Positions 7,983 through 16,366 of a stretch of DNA of 64,000 nt are shown in pieces (the first letter of the stretch is position 1; each line of letters opens with the position of its first letter). The DNA comes from Brachybacterium sp. SGAir0954 (lineage in GTDB: Bacteria; Actinomycetota; Actinomycetes; Actinomycetales; Dermabacteraceae), in the NCBI RefSeq assembly GCF_005490785.1, contig NZ_CP027295.1:1860001-1924000 (forward strand), read 5' to 3'. Below the pieces are notes generated by a model. That model searched no databases. It worked only from the letters and a program-made list of their open reading frames with translations, and was not told where the DNA came from. The position numbers and the translations under genes are program-made.

Positions 7983-9079
7983 CGGGCACCCCCGGCGAGC
8001 GTGGTGAGCAGCCCCGCGTAGGCGGCGCCCACGACAGGGGTGGAGAAGCGGTCGCCGATCGTCGCGGCGATCTCCTCGCTGCCGAGCTCGCGCGTGCGGG
8101 CGTCGACGTCGAGGATCGCCTCGGCGTAGGCCTCCGGGTCCTGCACGTCGACGAGCGCCCCGACCTCGGGGCGCGTGTACTCGCCCTGGCCGCCGGTCGC
8201 GCCGAGCACGACGGGCCGGCCGGCGACGAGCGCCTCCGCCGCGGAGACGAAGAAGTTGTCCGCCTTCGTGGGGCCGAAGAAGAGATCCGCCGCGCCGAGC
8301 GCCTCCCGCACCCCGGCGGGATCCGCGGTGCCGGCGAGGTCCAGGCGGTCCTCGACGCCGAGCTCCCGGGCGAGCGCCGCGGTCTGCTCACGCAGGGGGC
8401 CCTCGCCGAGCCAGGTCAGGTGCGCGTCGACGCCGCGGCGCTCGAGCGCCGCGAGGGTGCGCACGGCGACGAGCGGGTCCTTGCGGTCGATGAGGCCGCC
8501 CGTGGAGACCAGGCGCAGGGCGCCGTCGGACCGGTCACGGCGGGGGACCAGCGACCCCGGGTCCACGATGCAGGGCACGACGTCCGTCGGCCGGGCGCCG
8601 CGCACGGCGCGCAGCGGCGCGGCGAGGTACTCGCACACGGCGGTCGCGCGGTCCGGGAGGGCCAGCAGGCGGGAGAGCACGGGCAGCGCCGCGCGGGCCG
8701 GCGCGGGGAGCGTCGCGGGCGTGGTCAGCGCGGACCAGTGCTCGGTGTGCAGCCACGGGACGCGCGGCCGGCGCAGCGCGAAGGGCAGCAGCGTGGAGAA
8801 GGCCATGGTGTGCACGGCCTCGGAGCCCTCGAGGGCGGGGCCCAGGGCGCGGGCGGCCCGCAGCACCGAGAGCGGGCTGCGGGGGTCCATGGGGATCCGC
8901 AGCACGTCGATGTCCGCGTGGACGAGGCGACGGGTGCCGTCGTCGTCCGCGGGCGGCACGAGGTGCACGAGCCGGATCGGCAGGTGCTCCGCGATCGAGA
9001 GCGCGTCGCGGACCACGAAGGCGCCGCGGGAGGGCGCGGTCGCGGTCGGGAACCAGGTGGTGACGAGGGTCGTGGTCAC
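7979..9079 (-). CDS. Glycosyltransferase, GT4-like
   Basis: A 366-residue GT-B glycosyltransferase starting at a GTG that overlaps the upstream gene's stop (GTGA). The N-terminus reads TTTLVTTWFPTATAPSRGAF, a form typical of GT4 enzymes (TTWFP...GxF). The donor half begins with RLVSTGGLIDRKDPLVAVRT near residue 195 and contains WLGEGPLREQTAALAREL and later FFVSAAEALVAGRPVV, the EAxAxGxPVV-type donor site. It is cytoplasmic or peripheral. Second gene of the minus-strand operon 10464-6891. The sugar transferred is not predictable. Confidence 0.85.
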   Translation of the reverse strand: MTTTLVTTWFPTATAPSRGAFVVRDALSIAEHLPIRLVHLVPPADDDGTRRLVHADIDVLRIPMDPRSPLSVLRAARALGPALEGSEAVHTMAFSTLLPFALRRPRVPWLHTEHWSALTTPATLPAPARAALPVLSRLLALPDRATAVCEYLAAPLRAVRGARPTDVVPCIVDPGSLVPRRDRSDGALRLVSTGGLIDRKDPLVAVRTLAALERRGVDAHLTWLGEGPLREQTAALARELGVEDRLDLAGTADPAGVREALGAADLFFGPTKADNFFVSAAEALVAGRPVVLGATGGQGEYTRPEVGALVDVQDPEAYAEAILDVDARTRELGSEEIAATIGDRFSTPVVGAAYAGLLTTLAGGAR

Positions 9080-10464
9080 CGGGCCTCCTCGGGGAGTCGG
9101 GCATAGGCCTCGAGCAGGGGAGCGGCCTCCGCCTCCCAGGTCAGCTGCGGGGCGACGGCGCGGGCGCGCTCGCGGTAGGCGGCGGGGTCCTCGAGGATCC
9201 GCAGCAGCGCGGCGGCGAGGTCCGCGGGCTCCTCGCCGGAGAACACCTCGCCCACGCCGAGCTCCTCGACGACGGCGCGCATGTCCGGGAGGTCCGCGGC
9301 GGCGATCGGGAGCCCCGCGCGGATCGACTCGAAGAGCTTGTTGGGCAGCGCGTAGCGGTAGGAGAGGCAGACGGGCCGCACGTGGACCACGGCGACGTCG
9401 CCGTCGGCGAGGGCGGAGGAGACCTCCGCGGGGGCCACCGCGCCGACGAGGTGCACGCGGCCGGCGACGCCGAGCTCGGCGGCGCGGGCCCGCACCTGGT
9501 CGAGGTAGTCCTCCTCGCCGTAGCCGAGCAGCACGAGGTGGACGTCGGCGGGCAGGTGGGGGAGCGCGGCGAGGGTCTCCTCGATGCCGCGGGCGGTCGT
9601 GATCCGCCCGCCGTAGGCGATGACCCGGTCGCTCGCGGAGAGACCGGCCCGCTCGCGCAGCACCCCGGTGCCCCGATCGGGCAGGGGACCGGCGACGGGC
9701 ACGTTGCGCACCACGAGCGGGAGGCGGTCCAGGTGGTAGGTGCGACGCAGCCACTCGGCGATCGAGGGGGAGACGGTGATCACGACGTCGGCCCGGGGGA
9801 TCGCCACGTGCTCGATCGCGGCGTCCAGCAGCGGCGCGAGCAGGCGGCGCCCCTCGACGTTGCGGTGGCGCCACAGCTCGTGGGAGTCGTAGACCAGATG
9901 CACCCGGCGGCCCTCGCGGCGGCCGAGCGCCTGGATCGCGAGCGCGGGGACCAGGGCGTTGGTGTCGTTCGCGTGGACGATCTCGGGGGCGAAGGCGTGC
10001 GCGGCGCGCGCGGAGCGCCACCACCAGGTGCCCAGCTCGATGGTCCGGTATGCGCGGCGGCCCAGGTCCCCGGCGGCGCGGGTGCCGAGCCGGCGCGCCA
10101 CGGCGAGGGGCGACGGGCGGCCCGCATGCGGCGGCGTCGGCGCGGAGGTCGCGCTCGCCGGGGCCGGATCGGCCGACGGGGCGGGCGAGCCCTCCGGGAC
10201 CGTCGCGGCGGGACGCCGGGTGAGGCGGGTCAGCGCGGGCGCGATCCGCTCGAGCGCGAACTCGGGTACCCGGTGCAGGTCGAGGCCGGGGGCGAGCTCG
10301 GAGGTCCCGGCGGCGCGGCCCTTGAGCCGCCGCTCGACGGCGACGATCCTCACACGGGCGCCCTGCTCGCGCAGGGAGGCGGACTCCTTCAGCACCCGGG
10401 AGTCGTTCGTCGCGTCGTTGTGCACGAGGACCGCGACGCGCGGGGCGTTCCCTGACGAGGGCAT
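9076..10464 (-). CDS. Glycosyltransferase, GT4-like
   Basis: A 462-residue GT-B enzyme with an ATG start preceded by AGGAG. It opens PRVAVLVHNDATNDSRVLKE, the counterpart of the DPRVxRQ opening at 5107. A proline- and alanine-rich, probably disordered insert (about residues 85-120) separates the first strands from the rest of the acceptor domain. The donor domain has VIAYGGRITTARGIEETLAA and LPNKLFESIRAGLPIAAADL, with the conserved glutamate of GT4 enzymes. It heads a three-gene operon whose promoter overlaps that of wecB on the opposite strand. Function: addition of a sugar to a lipid-linked or cell-wall glycan; substrate unknown. Confidence 0.85.
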   Translation of the reverse strand: MPSSGNAPRVAVLVHNDATNDSRVLKESASLREQGARVRIVAVERRLKGRAAGTSELAPGLDLHRVPEFALERIAPALTRLTRRPAATVPEGSPAPSADPAPASATSAPTPPHAGRPSPLAVARRLGTRAAGDLGRRAYRTIELGTWWWRSARAAHAFAPEIVHANDTNALVPALAIQALGRREGRRVHLVYDSHELWRHRNVEGRRLLAPLLDAAIEHVAIPRADVVITVSPSIAEWLRRTYHLDRLPLVVRNVPVAGPLPDRGTGVLRERAGLSASDRVIAYGGRITTARGIEETLAALPHLPADVHLVLLGYGEEDYLDQVRARAAELGVAGRVHLVGAVAPAEVSSALADGDVAVVHVRPVCLSYRYALPNKLFESIRAGLPIAAADLPDMRAVVEELGVGEVFSGEEPADLAAALLRILEDPAAYRERARAVAPQLTWEAEAAPLLEAYARLPEEAR

Positions 10465-10481
10465 GGTGCTCCTGGGACGAA

Positions 10482-10504
10482 TATCGTGGGTCCGGCACAC
10501 TGTA
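10482..10504. promoter_or_regulatory. Overlapping divergent promoters for wecB (+) and the GT4 operon (-)
   Basis: On the plus strand TATCGT (10482-10487) predicts a start site near 10494 for wecB, whose Shine-Dalgarno AGGAGGA follows. On the minus strand TACAGT (10504-10499) predicts a start near 10492, leaving a leader of about 28 bases containing AGGAG before the ATG at 10464. The two -10 elements sit on opposite sides of nearly coincident start sites, so polymerase can probably occupy only one direction at a time. No clear -35 elements are seen. Confidence 0.45.
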
Positions 10505-10545
10505 ACGCGCGCCCCGCACCCGAGCCGTCCAGGAGGACCCGCCCG

Positions 10546-11613
10546 ATGAAGATCCTGTCCGTGGTGGGAGCCCGGCCCCAGTTCGTGAAGCTCGCCGCCG
10601 TGGCGGACGCCGCCGCGGAGGCGGAGGGCGTCGAGCACGTCATCGTCCACACCGGCCAGCACTACGACGCCGCGATGAGCGACGTCTTCTTCGCGGACCT
10701 CCGGATCCCCGCCCCCGACGTCAACCTCGGCAGCGGCTCCGGCACGCACGGCCGCCAGACCGGCTCCATGCTCGCCGCGATGGACGAGGTGCTCGAGGAG
10801 CACCGCCCGGACTGGGTGCTCGTCTACGGCGACACCAACTCGACCCTCGCGGGCACGCTCTCCGCGGTGAAGATGCACCTCAGGGTCGCCCACCTCGAGG
10901 CGGGCCTGCGCTCCTTCAACCGGCGCATGCCCGAGGAGCACAACCGGGTCCTCACCGACCACGCCGCCGACCTCCTCCTCGCCCCCACCGAGGTCGCGCG
11001 CGAGCACCTCGCCGCGGAGGGTCTCGCGGAGCGCACGGTCGTCGTCGGCGACGTCATGACCGACGTCTGCCTGCGCGTCGCCGCCGCCGTCCGGGACCAG
11101 CCGCTGCGGCTCCCCGAGGGGATCGACCCCGCCGCGGACTTCGCCGTCGCGACGATCCACCGGGCCGACAACACCGACGACCCCGAGCGGCTGCGCGCGA
11201 TCGTCCGCGGTCTGCAGTCCCTGGACATGCCGCTCGCGCTCCTCGCGCACCCGCGGCTCGTGGCGAAGGCCGAGGCGGCGGGCATCGACCTCGCCGGCGG
11301 CGCCGTCCGCGTGGGGGAGCCGCTCGCCTACCCGGACCTCGTGGCCGCCGTGCAGCGTGCCCGCGCCGTCGTCACCGACTCCGGCGGTCTGCAGAAGGAG
11401 GCGTACCTCCTGGGCACGCCCTGCACGACCGTCCGCACCGAGACCGAATGGGTCGAGACCCTCGAGAACGGCTGGAACCAGCTCGTCGCGGATCCCGCCG
11501 ACCTCCCCGCGGCCGTCGGCCGCCCCCGCCCCACCGCGGACCGCCCGGACCACTACGGCGACGGGCAGGCCGCCCAGCGCGTCGTCGCGCTGCTGCAGGA
11601 GCGCGCCCGATGA
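10546..11613 (+). CDS. wecB: UDP-N-acetylglucosamine 2-epimerase (non-hydrolysing)
   Basis: A 355-residue enzyme interconverting UDP-GlcNAc and UDP-ManNAc in the cytoplasm, the length usual for WecB/MnaA. The diagnostic start KILSVVGARPQFVKLA is followed by HTGQHYD near residue 37, YGDTNSTLAG near residue 95, HLEAGLRSFNRRMPEE near residue 116 and TIHRADNTDD near residue 205. These carry the acidic and histidine residues known from the Escherichia coli enzyme. SDSGGLQKEAY-type residues (TDSGGLQKEAYLLGTPC) close the active site. AGGAGGA precedes the ATG. With the dehydrogenase encoded at 16367-17692 it would supply UDP-ManNAcA. Its stop overlaps the next gene's start. Confidence 0.95.
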   Translation: MKILSVVGARPQFVKLAAVADAAAEAEGVEHVIVHTGQHYDAAMSDVFFADLRIPAPDVNLGSGSGTHGRQTGSMLAAMDEVLEEHRPDWVLVYGDTNSTLAGTLSAVKMHLRVAHLEAGLRSFNRRMPEEHNRVLTDHAADLLLAPTEVAREHLAAEGLAERTVVVGDVMTDVCLRVAAAVRDQPLRLPEGIDPAADFAVATIHRADNTDDPERLRAIVRGLQSLDMPLALLAHPRLVAKAEAAGIDLAGGAVRVGEPLAYPDLVAAVQRARAVVTDSGGLQKEAYLLGTPCTTVRTETEWVETLENGWNQLVADPADLPAAVGRPRPTADRPDHYGDGQAAQRVVALLQERAR

Positions 11614-12782
11614 GCCGCCGCCCCACCGACCCGCCGCGCGTCGTCGTCGCGACCCGCGTGTTCACGCCCGAGCCGGTCGCCGCCGCGTTCCGCCAGGAGG
11701 CGCTCGTGCGCGCCCTCGAGGAGGCCGGCTGCGAGGTGTCCGTGCTCACCACGCGCCCGCCGCGCGGCACCGTCGGCAAGGACCGCGTGCACGGCGTCTC
11801 CCGCTTCCCCGTCAAGCGCGACCACCAGCAGCAGGTGCGCGGCTACGTCTCCTACATGAGCTTCGACGTGCCCCTCACGCTGCGCCTGCTGCTGCGGCGT
11901 CGGCCGGACGTCATCGTCGCGGAGCCGCCGCCCACCACCGGCATCGTCGCGACCGTGCTCGGCGTGCTCCGGCGCGTGCCCACCGTGTTCTACGCGGCGG
12001 ACATCTGGTCCGACGCCTCCGAGAGCGTCGACAGCGTGCCCCGCGCGGTCGTCGCCGGCGTGCGGTTCATGGAAACCACCACCTGGCGGCGCGCCGCGAA
12101 GGTCCTCACGATCTCGACGGGCGTCGACGACCGGGTCGCCGCGCTGATCGGCCGGCGCCCCTCGCTGACCATGGTCGGCAACGGCATCGACACGGACACC
12201 TTCACGGCCGACGGCCCCGCCCCGGAGGAGCCCGGCCCCTACTTCGTCTACGGCGGCACCGTCTCGGAGTGGCAGGGGGCGGACATCTTCGTCGAGGCCT
12301 TCGCCCGGCTCCGCGCCGAGCGCCCCGAGGCGCGGCTGCTGTTCTTCTCGGAGGGCAGCGGCAAGGAGGAGCTCGCCGCGATGGTCGAGCGGCAGGGGAT
12401 CGAGGGCATCGAGTTCCGCGGCCGGCTCGCCCCCGCGGAGATGTCCCGCATGCTCCGCGGCGCCGTCGCCGGGCTCAGCTCGATCACCCCGGGGCTGGGC
12501 TACGAGTTCGCGCTGCCCACGAAGATCTACGCGGCTACCGCCTCCGGCACCCCCGTCGTCCACGCGGGCGAGGGCGCGGCCTCCGAACGGATCCGCGGCG
12601 GCGGGCTCGGCTGGGCGAGCGCGTACGACCCCGCGCAGGTCGCGCACGCGATGCGCGCCGCCCTCGACGGCGAGGACCGCCCCACGACGGAGCACCTGCG
12701 GGAGTGGACCCTCGAGCACGCCTCGCTGCAGGGGGCGGCCGCCCGGGCCGCCGCCGCGGTCATCGAGGCCGCGGGCCGCTGA
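11610..12782 (+). CDS. Glycosyltransferase, GT4 WbuB-like
   Basis: A 390-residue GT-B enzyme coupled to wecB by an ATGA overlap. The N-terminus contains VVVATRVFTPEPVAAAFRQE and LRRRPDVIVAEPPPTTGIVA; the latter resembles the PPP stretch of WbuB-type transferases that act early in O-antigen or capsule synthesis, often with aminosugars. The donor half has FVYGGTVSEWQGADIFVEAF and YEFALPTKIYAATASGTPVV, where the KIYAATASG region matches the WbuB pattern. Coupling to the epimerase suggests that it uses UDP-ManNAc or its uronic acid as donor; that is inference from operon position only. Confidence 0.85.
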   Translation: MSRRPTDPPRVVVATRVFTPEPVAAAFRQEALVRALEEAGCEVSVLTTRPPRGTVGKDRVHGVSRFPVKRDHQQQVRGYVSYMSFDVPLTLRLLLRRRPDVIVAEPPPTTGIVATVLGVLRRVPTVFYAADIWSDASESVDSVPRAVVAGVRFMETTTWRRAAKVLTISTGVDDRVAALIGRRPSLTMVGNGIDTDTFTADGPAPEEPGPYFVYGGTVSEWQGADIFVEAFARLRAERPEARLLFFSEGSGKEELAAMVERQGIEGIEFRGRLAPAEMSRMLRGAVAGLSSITPGLGYEFALPTKIYAATASGTPVVHAGEGAASERIRGGGLGWASAYDPAQVAHAMRAALDGEDRPTTEHLREWTLEHASLQGAAARAAAAVIEAAGR

Positions 12783-12807
12783 GCGCCCCGCGCGGCGGGG
12801 CCGTGGC

Positions 12808-12826
12808 GGCGCCCGGCACGGGCGCC
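12808..12826. terminator. Hairpin between convergent genes
   Basis: GGCGCCCG, loop GCA, CGGGCGCC gives an 8-bp perfect stem in the 48-base gap between the stop at 12782 (+) and the stop at 12831 (-). It can serve both strands. No T-run follows, as is common in high-GC actinobacteria. Confidence 0.6.
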
Positions 12827-12830
12827 GGGC

Positions 12831-13955
12831 TCAGAAGATGAGCCGCAGACCCGGCACCCGCTGCGCGACCAGCGCGATCACGAAGGAGACCGGCACGGTG
12901 ACGAGCCACACCGTCGCCATCTGCCACAGGTCGTAGCCCTCGAGCGCGGGGATCTGCCGCAGCAGCACGAGCACCGCGAAGTGCACGAGGAACACCCCGA
13001 ACGTCGCGTTGCCGAGCGCCCGCAGCCAGGCCTGGGCGCGCGGTCCCACCCGCCATGAACCGGTGAGCGAGGCGAGCGCCAGGAACAGCAGCAGCGCGTA
13101 GACCATGACGCTCGGCGAGGAGTAGTCCGGCCGGAGCGTGCGCACGAGCAGGGAGCCGCCGTCGTCCCGGCCCGCCTCGTACAGCCAGGTCAGCGCCGCG
13201 ATCGCGACGGGCGTCGTCGCGAGGGCCGCGAGCGCCCAGCGCCGCGCGACGGGCGCCACGATCGCCGCCCGGCCGATCACGAAGTAGCCCGCGAAGGCCA
13301 TCCAGTAGGTGAGCGATCCGGGCTCGATCGGCCGATGGGAGTCCAGCCCCTCGATGCTCGGCTGCCGGGTCAGGTACGGCACCGCGAAGGCGAGCGCCGT
13401 CCACGCGCACGCGAGCAGCCCCAGCCCCCACGCGCGCCGACCCTCCTGCTCCGGCACCGCGTGCAGGAAGGCGGCGATCACGGGCGCGATCACGTACAGC
13501 CCGGCGATCGCCCACAGGAAGTACAGGTGGGTGAAGGTCTTGCCGGTGATGACCTGGTCGATCGCCGTGCCGACGCTCATCTCCGCCCCCGCGAGCGGAC
13601 CGATGACGAGCATGTAGAGCGCGGACCACACCACGAGCGCGGGCAGGATCCGCACCGCCCGCTGCCGCCAGAAGGTGCCCGGGCCGCGGCGCAGCGCCGA
13701 GGGATGGAGGTTCAGGGCCCCCGCCATCATGAGGAACACCGGCACGGCCGCGGAGGCGGCCATGTCCACCGCCGTGATCCCGAGCGGCGCGGAGCCGTCC
13801 TCGACGCCGCCGCCCACCACGTGCACCGCCACGACGCCGAGGATCGCGACGATCCGGATGACGTCGAGCGCGGGAACGTACTCCCGTCGCCGAGGCGCTG
13901 TGGGAGCCGGCGGTCGTGTCGCGGGCTGAGCGGGGTCCGGGGCCGGAGAGGTCAC
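12831..13955 (-). CDS. Acyltransferase family 3 membrane protein (O-acetyltransferase-like)
   Basis: A 374-residue polytopic protein. After a proline-rich cytoplasmic stretch of about 25 residues comes YVPALDVIRIVAILGVVAVH, with the conserved Arg and His of acyltransferase-3 enzymes in the first helix. About ten hydrophobic segments follow, ending in GNATFGVFLVHFAVLVLLRQ, the usual last helix. Members (OafA, WecH type) transfer acetyl or related groups to surface sugars, so it probably decorates the polymer made here. The GTG start overlaps the DUF6541 stop (GTGA); it is the last gene of the four-gene minus operon that starts with the sugar-nucleotide dehydrogenase. Confidence 0.85.
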   Translation of the reverse strand: MTSPAPDPAQPATRPPAPTAPRRREYVPALDVIRIVAILGVVAVHVVGGGVEDGSAPLGITAVDMAASAAVPVFLMMAGALNLHPSALRRGPGTFWRQRAVRILPALVVWSALYMLVIGPLAGAEMSVGTAIDQVITGKTFTHLYFLWAIAGLYVIAPVIAAFLHAVPEQEGRRAWGLGLLACAWTALAFAVPYLTRQPSIEGLDSHRPIEPGSLTYWMAFAGYFVIGRAAIVAPVARRWALAALATTPVAIAALTWLYEAGRDDGGSLLVRTLRPDYSSPSVMVYALLLFLALASLTGSWRVGPRAQAWLRALGNATFGVFLVHFAVLVLLRQIPALEGYDLWQMATVWLVTVPVSFVIALVAQRVPGLRLIF

Positions 13956-15940
13956 GTGGTCCCTTCGCAGTCGACGGCGATGAGTCGGGAGTGGTCGGTC
14001 TCGAAGACGACGGTGCCGATCGCGGGATCGGCCCGGTTCACAAGGTCGAACGTCGAGGACCACTGGTAGGTGATCTGCTCCTGGTAGACGTAGCCCACGC
14101 CGGCCTCGTGCAGCAGATCGCACACCTGGGCGGCGGGCACCTCGCCGTTCGAGCCGGAGAGGGCGTAGAGCAGGGCCCGGTCCTGGTTCTCGAGCGCCAT
14201 GCCCGCGACCGGGAAGTACACCTGCTGACCGTGGATCGCGTACATGTGCGAGGCGCCGGAGAAGGGGCTCGCGAGCACCTTGAGGGAGTGGTCCATCGTG
14301 GGATCGGCGGCGGCCCAGGCCTCGAGCTCGTCCTGCTGGAGGAAGCGGCCGCGGCCCGAGTACTCCGCGGAGAGGTTCTTCGCCGCGTTGTCGAGGCGGG
14401 TCGGGATCGAGCTCGCCCCCGCCGCGAGGGCGAGCACCACGAGCAGCGCGATGACGGGGCGCGAGGGGCGCGGGCGGCGGCCGTCGGCGTCGAGGGGGCC
14501 GCGCAGCCGGCCCCAGACCTGCAGGCCCGGCACGATCAGCAGCACGGAGAGCATGGCGAGCGGCATCGAGAGGCGGTCCTGCCCGCGGTACCAGAGTGTC
14601 GAGAGGCCCAGCGGGGAGTCCACCGCGGAGTCGAGGTACAGCACGGCCACGACGATCCAGGCGACGCCCACCCAGCGGGCCGGTCCGCGCCACAGCGTGC
14701 GCACGAGCCCCGGCCACCACAGGGCCGCGAGGATGATGCCGAGCGCCATCGGCCACACGGTCAGCAGGCCCAGCAGGATCTCGCCGAGCGCGGACCACCA
14801 CGGCACCTGGAGGCCGCCCTGGAAGCCGGTGACGGCCGCGGCGAGCGGGGTCAGGGCCAGCAGCAGCACGGGGATCACGCAGAGGACGGGGACCAGCCAC
14901 AGCAGGCGCCGGCGACGCCGCTCGCGGAGCGCGGTCGCCGCGGTGAGCACGGTCGTCAGCAGCAGCGCCATGACGGCGACGTTCGGGTGCAGCAGGCCGA
15001 GACCCAGCGCCGCGAGGCACGCGATCGCGAGGGCCGCGAGGGCCGGCCGCCACCCGGAGGCCGTGGGGGCGGCGTCGACCGCCGGCCCTTCCTGCAGCGC
15101 CGACGTCGGCCCCGTCGGGGTCGGCCCGGGGAACAGCGCCTGCCAGAGCGCGAGGACCGCGGCGAGGGCGCCCGGGAGCGCCGCGAAGCCCACGAGGTTC
15201 GGGATCGCGGAGAGATGGATCCACTCGTCGAGCGGGGCGGCGGGCACGATCGCCGCGCCGATCGCGACGGCGAACGGCGCCCAGGCCACCTCGGGGAACA
15301 CGGCCCTTGCGAGCAGCGCCGAGCCCAGCAGCCAGGGCACGAGCGCGAGGGCCAGCACCGCGCCGTTCAGCACGATCGGCACCGGCACCCCCGGCACGAG
15401 GGAGGCCAGCGCATGGAACGCCGCCGGGTACGCGGTCGCCTCGCCCACCGTGCTCGAGACCGAGCCGACGTCGAGGCTCGAGGCCGTGCCGGTCTCCCGG
15501 ATCCGCTGCAGCGCGGAGAGGTGGTAGAGCGTGTCCCAGCGCTCGAGGACCACGCCGGGGGTCCGTGCCCGCACCGCGATCGGCACGACGGCCAGCGCGG
15601 CGGCGAGGGTGACCCACACCGGGGCGAGCAGCACCGTGCGCGGAGGCATCAGACGGCCCTCGAGGGCCGCGCCCGGCAGGCGCACGCCCCACCGGCGCAG
15701 CAGCACCGCGAGGCCCACGAGCACGAGGGCGAGCCCCAGGTGCGGCAGCAGCGACCAGCCGACCCCGACGAACGGGGCGATCAGGGCCGCGGTGCCCGCG
15801 ATCCCGGCGGCGACCGCCGGGGCGATCGCGAGGGACAGCAGGCGCGAGCCGCCGAGGGCGCGCGGAACCGCGTAGCCGGGCAGATAGGTCGCCGCGAGGA
15901 CCAGCAGGACGCTCAGCAGCAGGAGCAGGACGTCGGTCAT
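13952..15940 (-). CDS. DUF6541-family polytopic membrane protein, GT-C-like (paralogue 2)
   Basis: A 662-residue membrane protein, nearly the same length as its paralogue at 1189-3192. It starts with a helix (TDVLLLLLSVLLVLAATYLP). Shared landmarks are WDTLYHLSALQRIRE near residue 134, TAYPAAFHALASLVPG near residue 162 and LWYRGQDRLSMPLAML near residue 455. A soluble tail of about 170 residues has no recognised fold. Four-base overlaps link it to DUF2304 upstream and the acyltransferase downstream. I infer a polyprenyl-phosphate-sugar dependent transferase or polymer-handling protein; direct evidence is lacking. Confidence 0.7.
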   Translation of the reverse strand: MTDVLLLLLSVLLVLAATYLPGYAVPRALGGSRLLSLAIAPAVAAGIAGTAALIAPFVGVGWSLLPHLGLALVLVGLAVLLRRWGVRLPGAALEGRLMPPRTVLLAPVWVTLAAALAVVPIAVRARTPGVVLERWDTLYHLSALQRIRETGTASSLDVGSVSSTVGEATAYPAAFHALASLVPGVPVPIVLNGAVLALALVPWLLGSALLARAVFPEVAWAPFAVAIGAAIVPAAPLDEWIHLSAIPNLVGFAALPGALAAVLALWQALFPGPTPTGPTSALQEGPAVDAAPTASGWRPALAALAIACLAALGLGLLHPNVAVMALLLTTVLTAATALRERRRRRLLWLVPVLCVIPVLLLALTPLAAAVTGFQGGLQVPWWSALGEILLGLLTVWPMALGIILAALWWPGLVRTLWRGPARWVGVAWIVVAVLYLDSAVDSPLGLSTLWYRGQDRLSMPLAMLSVLLIVPGLQVWGRLRGPLDADGRRPRPSRPVIALLVVLALAAGASSIPTRLDNAAKNLSAEYSGRGRFLQQDELEAWAAADPTMDHSLKVLASPFSGASHMYAIHGQQVYFPVAGMALENQDRALLYALSGSNGEVPAAQVCDLLHEAGVGYVYQEQITYQWSSTFDLVNRADPAIGTVVFETDHSRLIAVDCEGTT

Positions 15941-16362
15941 CCGCGGTCGGTGCCGAGCATCCGCTCGCGGTAGGCGAGGGGCTGCTCCGACTCGTCCAGC
16001 GCCAGGCGGCGGGCGAGCACGGTGGTGCGCTTCTCCGCGTTCTTCGTGCGGGCCTCCGCGAGCGCGAGCGAGCCCAGCAGCACGATCACCGTCGCGTAGA
16101 GGAGCAGGTCCGCGCCGCGGCCCACCCCGACGACGTGCGCGACCGAGGTCAGCACGCGCGGGAACATCACCGTGAGCACCGCGAACACGGCGAAGCCGAG
16201 GATCAGCAGGCGGCGCACGGCCAGCTGCTTCGCCCCGCGGGTGATGAACAGCCAGGCGATGATCCCGAGGATCCCCAGGACCAGCAGGATCTGGATGATC
16301 AGCGTGCGGCTCCCGGCGGGGATCGTGGGCCCCAGCGCGAGGATCAGCTCGTGGGCGCCCAC
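15937..16362 (-). CDS. DUF2304-family membrane protein
   Basis: A 141-residue protein with three to four hydrophobic helices (for example TLIIQILLVLGILGIIAWLF and LLYATVIVLLGSLALAEART) and a charged C-terminal tail. The pattern matches DUF2304, small membrane proteins often encoded beside dolichol-phosphate-mannose-synthase-like GT2 enzymes. Here the likely partner is the divergently encoded GT2 at 17849. The GTG start is preceded by GAGGAGG lying in the end of the dehydrogenase gene, and its stop overlaps the next start. It may anchor or regulate the transferase at the membrane. Confidence 0.75.
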   Translation of the reverse strand: MGAHELILALGPTIPAGSRTLIIQILLVLGILGIIAWLFITRGAKQLAVRRLLILGFAVFAVLTVMFPRVLTSVAHVVGVGRGADLLLYATVIVLLGSLALAEARTKNAEKRTTVLARRLALDESEQPLAYRERMLGTDRG

Positions 16363-16366
16363 CGGC

